This document shows positions 1 to 8,081 of a stretch of DNA of 16,885 nucleotides, one piece after another (position 1 is the stretch's first letter; each line of letters opens with the position of its first letter). The position numbers were made by a program, and so were the translations under genes. Under the pieces are notes generated by a model. It made no database searches, was not told the DNA's origin, and saw nothing but the letters and a program-made list of their open reading frames with translations. This DNA is from Deltaproteobacteria bacterium (GTDB lineage Bacteria; Desulfobacterota; Desulfobulbia; Desulfobulbales; BM004), in the NCBI GenBank assembly GCA_019312695.1, contig JAFDCT010000335.1:1-16885 (forward strand), in the 5' to 3' direction.

Positions 1-1
1 A

Positions 2-739
2 AAAACCATCTACCATAAAAATCTCAAGAGGGTAACCTATGTTACGGGCGATGTTGCCGGCTCCAAAGAAAGCCCGGTCTATGCCATTCTGGAACTAAAG
101 GAAAAGCTGAAGCAGCTGAAGCTCGTCGAGGGTTATGAACTGAAACAATTCTCAGCCCGGCAGCCATGGCTGGAGGACAGGTATGCCATGAAATGGGACG
201 GTGAATGGCATATCACCTATGAAGTCTTCCGTGATCTGGGCATTGCCTTCGGGGCCGTGATGGTCCTCATATATGTCCTGGTTGTTGCCTGGTTCAGAAG
301 CTTTGTCACACCCTTGGTCATCATGGCGCCCATCCCTCTGACCCTGGTGGGCATCCTGCCGGGACACTGGCTGTTCGGGGCCTTTTTTACCGCTACCTCC
401 ATGATCGGTTTTATTGCGCTAGCCGGCATAATTGTGCGCAACTCCATCCTGCTGATTGATTTTGTCCAAATGGAATGGCGTGACCGGGGCAATCTTAAAA
501 CAGCCCTGATATCTGCCAGTACAGTGCGGTTTCGTCCCATTGTCCTGACCGCTGCCGCTGTCGTGGTTGGCTCCTTTGTCATGCTGTTTGATCCAATCTT
601 CCAGGGCCTTGCCATAGCCATGATGTTCGGTGCTGTGGCTGCTACCGCCTTGACGTTGATCGCTGTACCACTGCTTTATTATGAATTCTTCAAGAATAAA
701 CCCTGCCCCCTGGATGAGGGGGAGGAAGGGGAAATGTAA
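2..739 (+). CDS. RND-family efflux transporter permease, C-terminal part (5' end outside window)
   Basis: The reading frame is open from the first complete codon at position 2 and ends at TAA 737-739, giving 245 residues of a protein that normally has about 1000-1100. RND permeases are inner-membrane proton antiporters that work with a periplasmic adaptor and an outer-membrane channel to expel drugs, metals or lipids. The visible part contains the last periplasmic subdomain followed by the final transmembrane helices. The stretch [19 protein letters not shown] matches the position of the conserved helix near the end of AcrB-type proteins where the chain re-enters the membrane. A short acidic cytoplasmic tail (DEGEEGEM) ends the protein. 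Substrate and subfamily cannot be told from this fragment. Any adaptor gene would lie to the left of the window, and nothing on the plus strand follows it. Confidence 0.9.
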   Translation, partial: KTIYHKNLKRVTYVTGDVAGSKESPVYAILELKEKLKQLKLVEGYELKQFSARQPWLEDRYAMKWDGEWHITYEVFRDLGIAFGAVMVLIYVLVVAWFRSFVTPLVIMAPIPLTLVGILPGHWLFGAFFTATSMIGFIALAGIIVRNSILLIDFVQMEWRDRGNLKTALISASTVRFRPIVLTAAAVVVGSFVMLFDPIFQGLAIAMMFGAVAATALTLIAVPLLYYEFFKNKPCPLDEGEEGEM

Positions 740-770
740 AGTTATCAGGTAACGACTCAACCTGATAATT
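740..770 (+). terminator. Perfect inverted repeat directly after the RND gene, possible terminator
   Basis: The arms TTATCAGGT (742-750) and ACCTGATAA (760-768) are perfectly complementary around a 9-nt loop. The flanking bases add one G-U and one A-U pair. The repeat starts just after the RND stop codon, where a terminator would be expected. No U-tract follows, so it may instead be a 3' stabilising hairpin or a Rho-associated 3' end. Confidence 0.4.
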
Positions 771-848
771 GACAGAGAATGGAGAATTGTAAAAGGGTTG
801 AGGCCTCTGAATATAAACTGAAGCTGATAGCTGCCAACTACATGTTTT

Positions 849-2213
849 TTACCACTTGCTCTTCAAGTGCCCTATATCCTTTTCAAGGAATTTTTTCAAA
901 CGCCGCTGATACCATGAATGACTGATCCAGAGTTGTTTGTACCCCTCTTCCTCTATGCTGCCTGAAACCCTGGCCCGCACACGGCGCCAGAGATCACGCT
1001 TATAGGCGGTTTCAAAGGGGATAAGGCTGTCCAGGTCTTCGAGTGTATTTTTCCTGAATCTGGGAAACATGTAATTGCTTATGGTCACACCGGTCAGGGC
1101 GAGGACAAGCATGGCTGCAAGAGAGGGAAATATCAGAACCCTGTCATCAAAAACACCTGAAATGAGAGAGCCGAGTATCGTTGTCTTGGGAACACCAGCT
1201 GTCATTTTGAGCAGCAGGTCGCCGAACCAGAAAACCAGAAGGGAAACAAACAGGCCTACCTTTAAAACCTTCTGCACCTTAAGACCAAAACCGGTTCTAA
1301 AGGCAGCCAACGCTTCTGCCTGCAGGTCGAGTTCCCGGACACCGCGTTCAGCTTCCTGGAAAACATGGTTAATACGCATGGTCGGCGCAGTGTTCACGGC
1401 CCGTTTCAATTCCTCCCGCTCACTGACCCACGACTCAACACCCTGGGGCGGCACATCGCCTTCCTTGGCGGCGAAGGTGAGATAAACCCTGGGTATGTCC
1501 TTGCGGCCTGTCATCTGCGAGAGATTCCAGCATAACGTACCGTAAGCGCGCACCAGGTCGGGGACATTATCACATTCGTCTATCCTGTTCAGGACATACA
1601 GGACCCTATCCTCGCCAGTTGAACCCGGGAGCGTACTCCTGATTGCCTGGTAGGTCTCCTTGATGGTCCCTGCCTTGTGCGGGTCAAACATCAGGATAAT
1701 CAGGTCAGCCAGTCTCGCCAGTTCACCGACTACCCCGAGATAGTCATAGCCCCTGTCTTTTTCAGTAACCGAATCGAGCATACCGGGGGTGTCTATAATG
1801 GCAAAATTTTCCAGAAGCGGCGATCTCACCTTTTTCATACGCAAATGAGAAAAAAGTTTTTCCCCAAAAGGTCTGAGCGGCTCAAATGGCAGCCGCTCAT
1901 CATTCACAATTGTTCCGCCCGGGATCTCTTCCTCACTTTCACCTTCTGCCGGGGATGTCAAAATGGTAAAAGAGTCATCGGTCGGTGCCTGTCCGGTTCT
2001 CTGCACAGGCATATCAAGAAGTTCGTTTATAAATGTCGATTTGCCGGAGGAATAATTGCCGATAACCAAGACAAGGGGTTTCCACATGAGCGGCGTCAGC
2101 ACATTCTGCATTGATACACCATAACGCTTGTAAATTGGTGTCATTTTGTTCCGCAGCAGCTTATCCAGTTTTTTGATCAGGGCTGTGGCGGCCTTTTCGT
2201 CTCTCATATTCAC
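849..2213 (-). CDS. Dynamin-like membrane-associated GTPase
   Basis: This encodes a 454-residue GTPase with all core G motifs. The P-loop is GNYSSGKST (residues 52-60), a switch I threonine lies in the TGQAPTDD stretch, G3 is DTPGM (141-145) and G4 is NRID (209-212) in the NKxD position. The long insert between P-loop and G3, and the N-terminal helix before the P-loop, resemble dynamin/EHD-type GTPases more than small Era-like ones. Two hydrophobic segments, about 318-336 and 359-379, form a likely membrane hairpin, and a basic, Trp-rich tail follows. By family this would be a membrane-remodelling or membrane-tethered GTPase, but no specific role is known to me. The annotated start is GTG. 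An ATG two codons in (2207) sits just after a GGGGGTGA stretch and is equally possible. It lies downstream of the helicase gene on the same strand, 196 nt apart. Confidence 0.8.
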   Translation of the reverse strand: MNMRDEKAATALIKKLDKLLRNKMTPIYKRYGVSMQNVLTPLMWKPLVLVIGNYSSGKSTFINELLDMPVQRTGQAPTDDSFTILTSPAEGESEEEIPGGTIVNDERLPFEPLRPFGEKLFSHLRMKKVRSPLLENFAIIDTPGMLDSVTEKDRGYDYLGVVGELARLADLIILMFDPHKAGTIKETYQAIRSTLPGSTGEDRVLYVLNRIDECDNVPDLVRAYGTLCWNLSQMTGRKDIPRVYLTFAAKEGDVPPQGVESWVSEREELKRAVNTAPTMRINHVFQEAERGVRELDLQAEALAAFRTGFGLKVQKVLKVGLFVSLLVFWFGDLLLKMTAGVPKTTILGSLISGVFDDRVLIFPSLAAMLVLALTGVTISNYMFPRFRKNTLEDLDSLIPFETAYKRDLWRRVRARVSGSIEEEGYKQLWISHSWYQRRLKKFLEKDIGHLKSKW

Positions 2214-2409
2214 CCCCGGTGATCCTTTTTTTTATTCAGGTTGCCGTTGCTTTAGTAAATAGCATTGCTGCCTAAACCGGTACGTATTGTTTTCCAGCTT
2301 TTATTGCCAGCGTGCAAAGCTGTTTTTTGCCGGGCAAAATCCCTGCACGAATAGCAAACTTATCTTTACCCTTATTATCAAGGACTTGCAAGCGATACTC
2401 GCAGATGGG

Positions 2410-3801
2410 CTACCCCTCATATCTGTCAAACTCATAGGCCCTGAGTCTCAAACCGGCAGAATTTTTCAGGACACCTACACGTCCGTCCACGTAGTCGATG
2501 ACCCTGGGCTGTTTACCGGAGGCCGGCCTGAGAATTCGGCCGATCACCTGGCGCAGGCGGCCGCTGAACTTAATTGGCGTAGTAAGAAAAAGAGTGGCAA
2601 GATTTGCAGCATCAAAGCCCTCACCCACCAGTTGTAAGGTGGATACAAGTACCTTGACCTCGCCCCGGTGAATTGCCTCAACAACAGCCGAGCGTTCCCG
2701 GGCCGACTGTTTTCCTGTCAGGATACTTACCTGCAGCCCTTTCCCAACAAGAAGTTTTGCCAGTTGCTGACAATGAGCAACACGATCACTTACTACAAGT
2801 GTTGTGCCTTCTGAACCTGTTGCCTCTTGATAGATATCATCTGTAATTTGTTCATTCCGCGCCGTATTTTTCGTCAGAGCATTCATCAGGGACTGGTAGT
2901 TGCCCCGAAACACATATTTGAAATCAGTCTCCTTTTGAATAAATTCAGGTTTGAGAACGGCACCGCTTGCCTCCAGTTTTTTCGGATCTACCTCATGGAC
3001 CCGATCGCCCATATGCAGATAGATCAGGCGGGTAAGGCCATCCTCCCTGCGATAAGCAGTTGCCGACAGGCCAAGCATAAAATAGGAGTCAAACCGTGTG
3101 ACTACTTCTGTAAAAAGAGTGGCCGGTACACGGTGACATTCATCAACAATCACATGACCGAAACAGGGAATCAGTTCATCCAGTCTCCTGCGGGCCGTAT
3201 TGACAATTGCAATGGAAAGCGGCCGGATAGCAAATTTCGAGTCCCCGATCAATCCCGCCTCGATGCCAAGGAACTGCCCGACCCTTTCCTCCCACTGGTA
3301 CATAAGCTCCCGGCTGTGCACAATAATTAGTGCCGGCTGCTGCCTTTGAGCTATAACATCAAGAGCCATAACCGTCTTGCCGGAGCCGGTGCCGGCAACC
3401 AGCACTCCAAAATGTTTACGCAGAATATCTGCCACAGCCTCCTGCTGATATTGACGCAGTTTCCCCTTGAAACTGAAATTGACTTCCGGCAGCCTGCGCC
3501 TCAGGTCTTCAATTTCCGGTCCCCGCCCCATATATTTTCTGCAGAGTTCTATAGCCTGGGCTGCATACCCTCTGGGAAAGATAATGCAGCCTTCAGTCAA
3601 TTCATAAAAAAAGAGCTTCTGTTTGAAGTTCTTGCCTACCCAACGGCCATACTTTTTAGCAGCATGATACTTGGGATTATCTATGGTAAGCCTGTTCTGT
3701 AGTTCTGCCAAAAACGGCCTGGATATTCCCGCCAAATGACATTTTCCGGCAACAGTCAGTACCGGAACTTTTATTTTTTCAGTTTTGTTCCTGTCTGGCA
3801 T
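2410..3801 (-). CDS. XPB/Rad25-like DEAD/DEAH-box superfamily 2 helicase
   Basis: This is a 463-residue superfamily 2 ATP-dependent DNA helicase or translocase. Visible motifs in order are a Q-motif-like region before 120, motif I GTGSGKT (137-143), motif II DECH (220-223), motif III SAT (246-248), motif V around STLQLVGEGFD (387-397) and motif VI QVIGRILR (418-425). RED at residues 252-254, just after motif III, matches the RED motif described for XPB helicases. About 110 residues precede the helicase core and may be a DNA-recognition domain. I chose the ATG at 3801 because AGGAGAGCG lies immediately upstream. The open frame extends 29 codons further (to 3888) without a comparable ribosome site. 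By family it unwinds or remodels DNA in repair. No nuclease, methylase or phage gene is adjacent, so a restriction or defence role is not supported here. Confidence 0.85.
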   Translation of the reverse strand: MPDRNKTEKIKVPVLTVAGKCHLAGISRPFLAELQNRLTIDNPKYHAAKKYGRWVGKNFKQKLFFYELTEGCIIFPRGYAAQAIELCRKYMGRGPEIEDLRRRLPEVNFSFKGKLRQYQQEAVADILRKHFGVLVAGTGSGKTVMALDVIAQRQQPALIIVHSRELMYQWEERVGQFLGIEAGLIGDSKFAIRPLSIAIVNTARRRLDELIPCFGHVIVDECHRVPATLFTEVVTRFDSYFMLGLSATAYRREDGLTRLIYLHMGDRVHEVDPKKLEASGAVLKPEFIQKETDFKYVFRGNYQSLMNALTKNTARNEQITDDIYQEATGSEGTTLVVSDRVAHCQQLAKLLVGKGLQVSILTGKQSARERSAVVEAIHRGEVKVLVSTLQLVGEGFDAANLATLFLTTPIKFSGRLRQVIGRILRPASGKQPRVIDYVDGRVGVLKNSAGLRLRAYEFDRYEG

Positions 3802-4166
3802 CGCTCTCCTGCAGTTGTGTATATTTTTATTTGGGCCGGATTGAAAATATATCCCGAAGCTTTTTTGTCTTCCCATTCTTTGACCCATCGTTCAAGTAGT
3901 ATTATAGTAATTGATCGGGTACTATTCACGACAAACTATTTATAAATTTTACCATGAAAAATATAATCCATATCATACTGGCCTTATTTATTGCCGGGGC
4001 TACCTTTGTCTTCCTGCTAAAGAAAATGAAGGATGACTGCATTCCCTGACTGCTGGCATACAGCACGCTCGGTATGGGTCTCATATCATATTATTTACTG
4101 ACAACATATTTTTGATCCGCAAAGGAAATCCTCTGCTAAAATTAACGTATAGCAGCCAACCATCAA
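3802..4166. other. Intergenic region between helicase (-) and mtnA-like gene (+)
   Basis: This 365-nt AT-rich spacer separates two divergently transcribed genes, so it should hold both promoters. I see no convincing sigma-70 pair. TTGATC (4112-4117) and TAAAAT (4137-4142) are 19 nt apart, which is too long to trust. The only coding candidate is the tiny plus-strand ORF listed separately. No RNA gene is recognisable. Confidence 0.5.
3954..4049 (+). CDS. Candidate 31-residue membrane peptide, possibly an interrupted two-helix protein
   Basis: An ATG at 3954 opens a 31-codon frame. It encodes a short charged start, a hydrophobic helix (IIHIILALFIAGATFVFLL) and a basic KKMKDD end, the layout of a one-helix membrane peptide. 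Translation stops at TGA 4047-4049. The same frame then continues for 21 sense codons (4050-4112) that encode a second hydrophobic stretch ending at another TGA, so the whole region could be a 53-residue two-helix protein broken by one TGA. No clear Shine-Dalgarno sequence precedes the ATG. The ORF may be a real small gene, a decayed one, or chance in AT-rich DNA. Confidence 0.25.
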   Translation: MKNIIHIILALFIAGATFVFLLKKMKDDCIP

Positions 4167-5273
4167 ATGAAAGTTAACGGCAGACACTACAGGACAATCT
4201 GGCCCAAACAGGCTAATCCCAAAATCATAGAGATAATTGACCAGCGATATCTGCCTCATAAATTTGTGGTTGAAGAACTTGCCTCTCTGGATGATTTCGC
4301 CGCTGCCATAAAAGACATGCATGTCAGAGGGGCGGGGCTCATAGGCGCCACTGCCGGTTATGCCATGTACTGCGCAATATTACACGCACCTCAAAAAAAC
4401 TTTAAGGAATATCTTGACGAGACTGTATGTAAGATCCTTGATACCAGGCCGACAGCCAAAAATCTCTCATGGGCCGTTCAGAGGCAACTCACAGCTATTA
4501 ATTCCATATCAGACCCCGAACTCAGGATACAAAAAGCCTTTGAGACCGCGAACCTTATTGCCGACGAAGATGTAGACTTCTGCCGCAGGATAGGCGAACA
4601 CGGTCTGCATATCATCAGGGATTTGAGCACCTTGAAAGATGGCGAGCCGGTTAATATTCTCACCCATTGCAACGCCGGCTGGCTCGCCTTTGTGGACCAT
4701 GGATCAGCCACGGCCCCCATCTATGCAGCTCATCGGGAAAACATTCCGATCCATGTCTGGGTGGACGAGACCAGGCCATGGAACCAGGGATCAAAGTTAA
4801 CGGCCTGGGAATTATACCAGGAAAACATTAACCACACCCTGATAGCAGATAATACAGGCGGGCACCTTATGCAGCATGGTATGGTTGACCTGGTTATTGT
4901 CGGCTCGGACCGCACGACCCGCACCGGGGATGTGGCTAACAAGATAGGCACCTATCTCAAGGCCCTGGCGGCAAAGGACAATAACATCCCTTTTTATGTG
5001 GCCCTGCCGTCCTCGACAATCGACTGGGAATTGCGGGACGGCCTGCGTGAAATCCCGATTGAAAGCCGTTCCGGGGATGAGGTCAAATTTATCTCCGGCC
5101 TCGGTGATAATAACGAGTTGACCAGAATTCTCTGCGGACTATCAGAAACACCGGCCGCCAATTATGCCTTTGACGTCACGCCGGCCCGCCTGGTGAGCGG
5201 CATCATCACTGAACGGGGTATAGCTGCTGCCAATGAAGAATCCTTACTGCAGCTTTTCCCTGAATATGTCTGA
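4167..5273 (+). CDS. mtnA: MtnA-family aldose-1-phosphate isomerase (S-methyl-5-thioribose-1-phosphate isomerase-like)
   Basis: This 368-residue protein belongs to the MtnA/eIF2B-like isomerase family, whose typical length is about 350. MtnA converts 5-methylthioribose-1-phosphate to the ribulose form in methylthioadenosine salvage. The family landmarks are all present: RPTAKNLSWA (94-103), HCNAG with the catalytic Cys168, ETRPWNQGSKLTAWEL (201-216), and VGSDRTTRTGDVANKIGTY with the catalytic Asp248. Two pocket segments differ from the Bacillus enzyme: RGAGLIG (54-60) in place of RGAPAIG, and CNAGWLAFV in place of CNAGSIATS. A related substrate such as 5-deoxyribose-1-phosphate is therefore possible. 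No strong ribosome site precedes the ATG. The LsrF-like aldolase and zinc dehydrogenase genes about 1-3 kb away, on the opposite strand, may act in the same pathway. Confidence 0.82.
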   Translation: MKVNGRHYRTIWPKQANPKIIEIIDQRYLPHKFVVEELASLDDFAAAIKDMHVRGAGLIGATAGYAMYCAILHAPQKNFKEYLDETVCKILDTRPTAKNLSWAVQRQLTAINSISDPELRIQKAFETANLIADEDVDFCRRIGEHGLHIIRDLSTLKDGEPVNILTHCNAGWLAFVDHGSATAPIYAAHRENIPIHVWVDETRPWNQGSKLTAWELYQENINHTLIADNTGGHLMQHGMVDLVIVGSDRTTRTGDVANKIGTYLKALAAKDNNIPFYVALPSSTIDWELRDGLREIPIESRSGDEVKFISGLGDNNELTRILCGLSETPAANYAFDVTPARLVSGIITERGIAAANEESLLQLFPEYV

Positions 5274-5411
5274 TTGTTAACAGACTAAAAAAAATGCCTG
5301 GCATTGGTCACAAAAGTATCAATAAAATCTCTTGAAAGGGGCTGCAAAGCGTATTAATTAACTCTGGACCCTTTTTTGAAATCAAAACTCATTCTGACGG
5401 AGGATTTTTTT

Positions 5412-5990
5412 ATGTTCATACATTTGCATGCCGGAAAACGTACCATCTCTACAGCAGCGGCTGTTATTCTTTTTGTTTTGATAATTTCGCCATACTTCTC
5501 GCCTGGCGCCCAGGCCCGGAGTGCCAAGGAAATTGACGTCAGTGTTGACGTTGCCTTGAACCGCTTCAGCAATGAAGTCCCCGGCGCAAAAGAATTTCTT
5601 CAAAATGCCAAAGGCGTGCTGGTTATTCCCAATGTCATCAGGGTAGGTTTCGGGCTCGGCGGCGAGTACGGGGAAGGAGCCCTTCTTGTCGGCGGCAAAA
5701 CCGTTGATTACTACAGCCTTGCTGCGGGCTCATTCGGTTTCCAGATCGGAGCCCAGTCAAAAAATGTTATCATTATCTTTATGGATGAGAACGCCCTGAT
5801 AAGTTTTCGAGACAGCCTCGGGTGGCGGGCTGGGGTTGATGGTTCCGTAGCCCTAATTGATTATGGTGCAGGTGGTTCTGTTGATACCAAAAATATCCAG
5901 CATCCCATTGTCGGTTTTGTTTTCGGAGTCAAGGGACTCATGGTCAACCTGTCCCTTGAGGGTTCAAAGTTCACTAAACTTACGAAATAA
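5412..5990 (+). CDS. Exported SYLF-domain (Ysc84-type lipid-binding) protein
   Basis: This encodes a 192-residue protein with an N-terminal signal peptide: basic start, hydrophobic core at about 12-30, and a likely signal peptidase I site after Ala35 (AQA). The rest is a SYLF/Ysc84 domain. It is glycine-rich, with GVLVIPNVIRVGFGLGGEYG followed by a GGK turn, the YYSLAAGSFGFQIG region and a repeated small-residue beta pattern up to the C terminus. SYLF domains bind phosphoinositides or actin in eukaryotes. Bacterial exported versions are common but have no established function. The ATG at 5412 is preferred over an in-frame TTG at 5376 because GGAGG lies 8-9 nt upstream. The gene sits 138 nt after mtnA on the same strand and ends just before a strong terminator. 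Confidence 0.85.
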   Translation: MFIHLHAGKRTISTAAAVILFVLIISPYFSPGAQARSAKEIDVSVDVALNRFSNEVPGAKEFLQNAKGVLVIPNVIRVGFGLGGEYGEGALLVGGKTVDYYSLAAGSFGFQIGAQSKNVIIIFMDENALISFRDSLGWRAGVDGSVALIDYGAGGSVDTKNIQHPIVGFVFGVKGLMVNLSLEGSKFTKLTK

Positions 5991-6010
5991 CATACAAGTA
6001 GATCTTTGTA

Positions 6011-6048
6011 AAAAAGCAGGGTGGGTTATTACACCCCCCCTGCTTTTT
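6011..6048. terminator. Bidirectional intrinsic terminator
   Basis: AAAAAGCAGGGTGGG (6011-6025) pairs with CCCCCCCTGCTTTTT (6034-6048), with a single internal mismatch and an 8-nt loop. It has a G/C core with an A-run before and a T-run after. It lies between the convergent SYLF gene (ends 5990) and the lsrF-like gene (ends 6059) and reads as a terminator in both directions. Confidence 0.88.
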
Positions 6049-6058
6049 CATTTCTTGC

Positions 6059-6934
6059 TTATTTCTGATTCTTCAGATCTAGATACATTTCATGCGCCTG
6101 CTGAGGAGGCAGGTTTTTATGGACGGCTGCACTCACGGCCTGTATCATTGCAGCCGGCGAGTCCGCCTGAAAAATGTTTCTTCCCATATCCACACCCGCA
6201 GCACCTTCCTGTACAGCATTATACGCCATGGTTAAGGCATCAGGCTCCGGTATCTTTTTGCCGCCAGCCATAACGATGGGCACCGGACAGCTTGCAGTCA
6301 CGGACTCAAAGCCTTTCGGGATATAGTATGTTTTGACATAATGGGCTCCAAGTTCAGCACAGATCCTGCAGGCCAGCCTGAAATAGCGCGCCGACCTTTT
6401 CATCTCTGTTCCCACAGCTGTTACAGCCAAAACAGGAATACCATAGCGTGTGCCTGTATCAACCAGTCTGGTCATATTGTGCACCGACTGCGTTTCATAC
6501 TCACCACCAATAAAAACCTGGACCGCCACTGCTGCAGCATTGAGGCGAAGGGCATCCTCGATATCAACGGCAATCTGCTCGTTGGAAAGTTCCTTGAGGA
6601 CGCTTGGCCCTCCGCTGGCTCTTAGCACAATAGCCCTATTGTAAGAGGGTGGTACTACAGAGCGGAGAATGCCGCGGGTCAGCATCAAGGTGTCTGCATA
6701 GGGTGCAATCGGCAGGATATTCAAGTCAATCCGCTCAAGACCTTTAGTCGGGCCCTGGAAATAGCCGTGATCAATGGCAAGCATTACCGTACGCCCCGTT
6801 TCAGGATTAAAAATTCTGGCCAGGCGATTTTTCATACCCCAATCGAGAGAATTGGAGCCTTTGAGAAAAAAACCTTCTGTCTCGGCCTGTTTTTCCAGGC
6901 TGAAATCTTTCCCCTCTTTATCAACTTCAGGCAT
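6059..6934 (-). CDS. lsrF: LsrF-like class I aldolase/thiolase (3-hydroxy-5-phosphonooxypentane-2,4-dione thiolase family)
   Basis: This 291-residue protein is recognisable along its whole length as a homologue of E. coli LsrF. LsrF cleaves the phosphorylated autoinducer-2 product 3-hydroxy-5-phosphonooxypentane-2,4-dione with coenzyme A. Matching stretches include [20 protein letters not shown] (30-49), [13 protein letters not shown] (51-63), [12 protein letters not shown] (85-96), [10 protein letters not shown] (201-210), [11 protein letters not shown] and [10 protein letters not shown]. Lys201 is in the position of the LsrF Schiff-base lysine and His56 is in the DHGYFQG motif. The ATG has AAGGAG about 8 nt upstream. 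It follows the zinc dehydrogenase gene by 35 nt on the same strand, probably as one operon. No lsrK, lsrR, lsrG or AI-2 transporter gene is present, so the true substrate may be another phosphorylated deoxysugar. Confidence 0.88.
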   Translation of the reverse strand: MPEVDKEGKDFSLEKQAETEGFFLKGSNSLDWGMKNRLARIFNPETGRTVMLAIDHGYFQGPTKGLERIDLNILPIAPYADTLMLTRGILRSVVPPSYNRAIVLRASGGPSVLKELSNEQIAVDIEDALRLNAAAVAVQVFIGGEYETQSVHNMTRLVDTGTRYGIPVLAVTAVGTEMKRSARYFRLACRICAELGAHYVKTYYIPKGFESVTASCPVPIVMAGGKKIPEPDALTMAYNAVQEGAAGVDMGRNIFQADSPAAMIQAVSAAVHKNLPPQQAHEMYLDLKNQK

Positions 6935-6969
6935 ATTGCATCTCCTTTGGTCTTTTTTTAATCTGTTTT

Positions 6970-8001
6970 TTATTCCTGCGGGTTAATAATAACTTTCAGC
7001 GAAGCACCGCCTTCTGCAACCAGCTGGAAACCTTTTCCGGTTTCCGCCAGCCCGAACCTGTGGGTTATCATGTCATCTACCAGGACCTGTTTTGTCCGGA
7101 TGAGTTCTAGGGCGTCAACACAATCTGCCGGACTCGCCGCATATGATGTCGTTACAGTGACATCCCGGCGCCAGAAAACATCGTTTATGGCTAATGGCAC
7201 CACTGTACCGGCGGGAGCAGGGGCAAACAGCAGGATGATGCCGCCGCGCCCCACTGCCTGCAAGGCCTGTTGACAGACGGCTTCCGCGGCGGCGCAGACT
7301 ATCACAATATCTGCTCCGTGCCCTTTGTTCAATTTTCGAAATTCTTCGGCTACATCAGAGTCTGCCGCAAGTACATGATGGGCCCCGAATTGCTGAGCCA
7401 GAGCAAGTCTCTCCCGGCTGAGGTCTGTAGCAACAACAAGGCCTGCTTTGTTGGCCAGGGCCAGTTTAATATGAAGCAGGCCGGCTATTCCGCTGCCCAG
7501 TACAAGCACCCTGGCACCGGACCGGATGTTTGCAGCCCTCTGTCCGCGCAGAACACAGGCCAGTGGTTCGACAAATGTGGCAGCTTCATATGTGACCTCA
7601 GAGGGCAAAAGCCAGACCCCTCGCTCTACGTTGATTGCCGGCAGCCGTACATACTCGCAAAATCCGCCCGGATCAAAATGCGTCCCGCCCAGCAGGGTAT
7701 CGCAAACAGTTTCATGACCGCTTCTGCAATAATGGCAGGCAAAACAGGGAACATGATGGGTTGCAACTACCCTGTCCCCCCTGTTGAACCGGGCTACACC
7801 TGCTCCGACCTCGGCAACCCGGCCGGAAATCTCATGTCCCAGCACCAGGGGTGCCCGCTTAATACGGTACCATTCCATGGTATCACTGCCGCAGATCGAA
7901 CTGGCAAAAATCTGCACCAGCAGCTCACCTGGTCCGATCCGCGGGATTTCCATTTCTTCAAGGCGGACATCCCTGTTATTGTAGTACATTGCCACACGCA
8001 T
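6970..8001 (-). CDS. Zinc-dependent medium-chain alcohol/polyol dehydrogenase
   Basis: This 343-residue MDR-family oxidoreductase is of the sorbitol/threonine dehydrogenase type. The catalytic zinc ligands are visible: Cys37 (SSICGSD), GHE (55-57) and Glu145 ([10 protein letters not shown]). The structural zinc site is the full four-cysteine set Cys86, Cys89, Cys92 and Cys100. The NAD(P)-binding fold shows [10 protein letters not shown], with glycines at 169, 171 and 174. The reaction would be reversible oxidation of a secondary alcohol or polyol to a ketone, or of an alcohol to an aldehyde. The substrate cannot be read from sequence. ATG 8001 gives the typical MRVAMYYNN start, while an in-frame TTG at 8010 is less likely. 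It is the first gene of a probable two-gene operon with the lsrF-like gene, which suggests that both act on one sugar or sugar phosphate. Confidence 0.88.
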   Translation of the reverse strand: MRVAMYYNNRDVRLEEMEIPRIGPGELLVQIFASSICGSDTMEWYRIKRAPLVLGHEISGRVAEVGAGVARFNRGDRVVATHHVPCFACHYCRSGHETVCDTLLGGTHFDPGGFCEYVRLPAINVERGVWLLPSEVTYEAATFVEPLACVLRGQRAANIRSGARVLVLGSGIAGLLHIKLALANKAGLVVATDLSRERLALAQQFGAHHVLAADSDVAEEFRKLNKGHGADIVIVCAAAEAVCQQALQAVGRGGIILLFAPAPAGTVVPLAINDVFWRRDVTVTTSYAASPADCVDALELIRTKQVLVDDMITHRFGLAETGKGFQLVAEGGASLKVIINPQE

Positions 8002-8081
8002 GGAATTCAACCGGTTTTACGGGTTTAACGTGATCATACCTCAAAATCAAGGTTATGGTCTTCAGCATTCACTTGGTTTAC

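Noticed and set aside
2325..2339. TTTTGCC-G-GGCAAAA palindrome downstream of the helicase gene
   Set aside because: The centre leaves no room for a normal loop and there is no U-tract on the minus strand, so it is not supported as a terminator.
2410..3801. Possible defence island (helicase plus dynamin-like GTPase)
   Set aside because: Both proteins have housekeeping relatives, no nuclease, methylase, toxin or mobile element is nearby, and the surrounding genes are core metabolism.
5289..5305. AATGCCTGGCATT next to an A-run, which reads as a terminator on the minus strand
   Set aside because: The stem is only about 5 bp with a 3-nt loop, and no minus-strand gene leads into it because the lsrF-like transcript already ends at 6011-6048.
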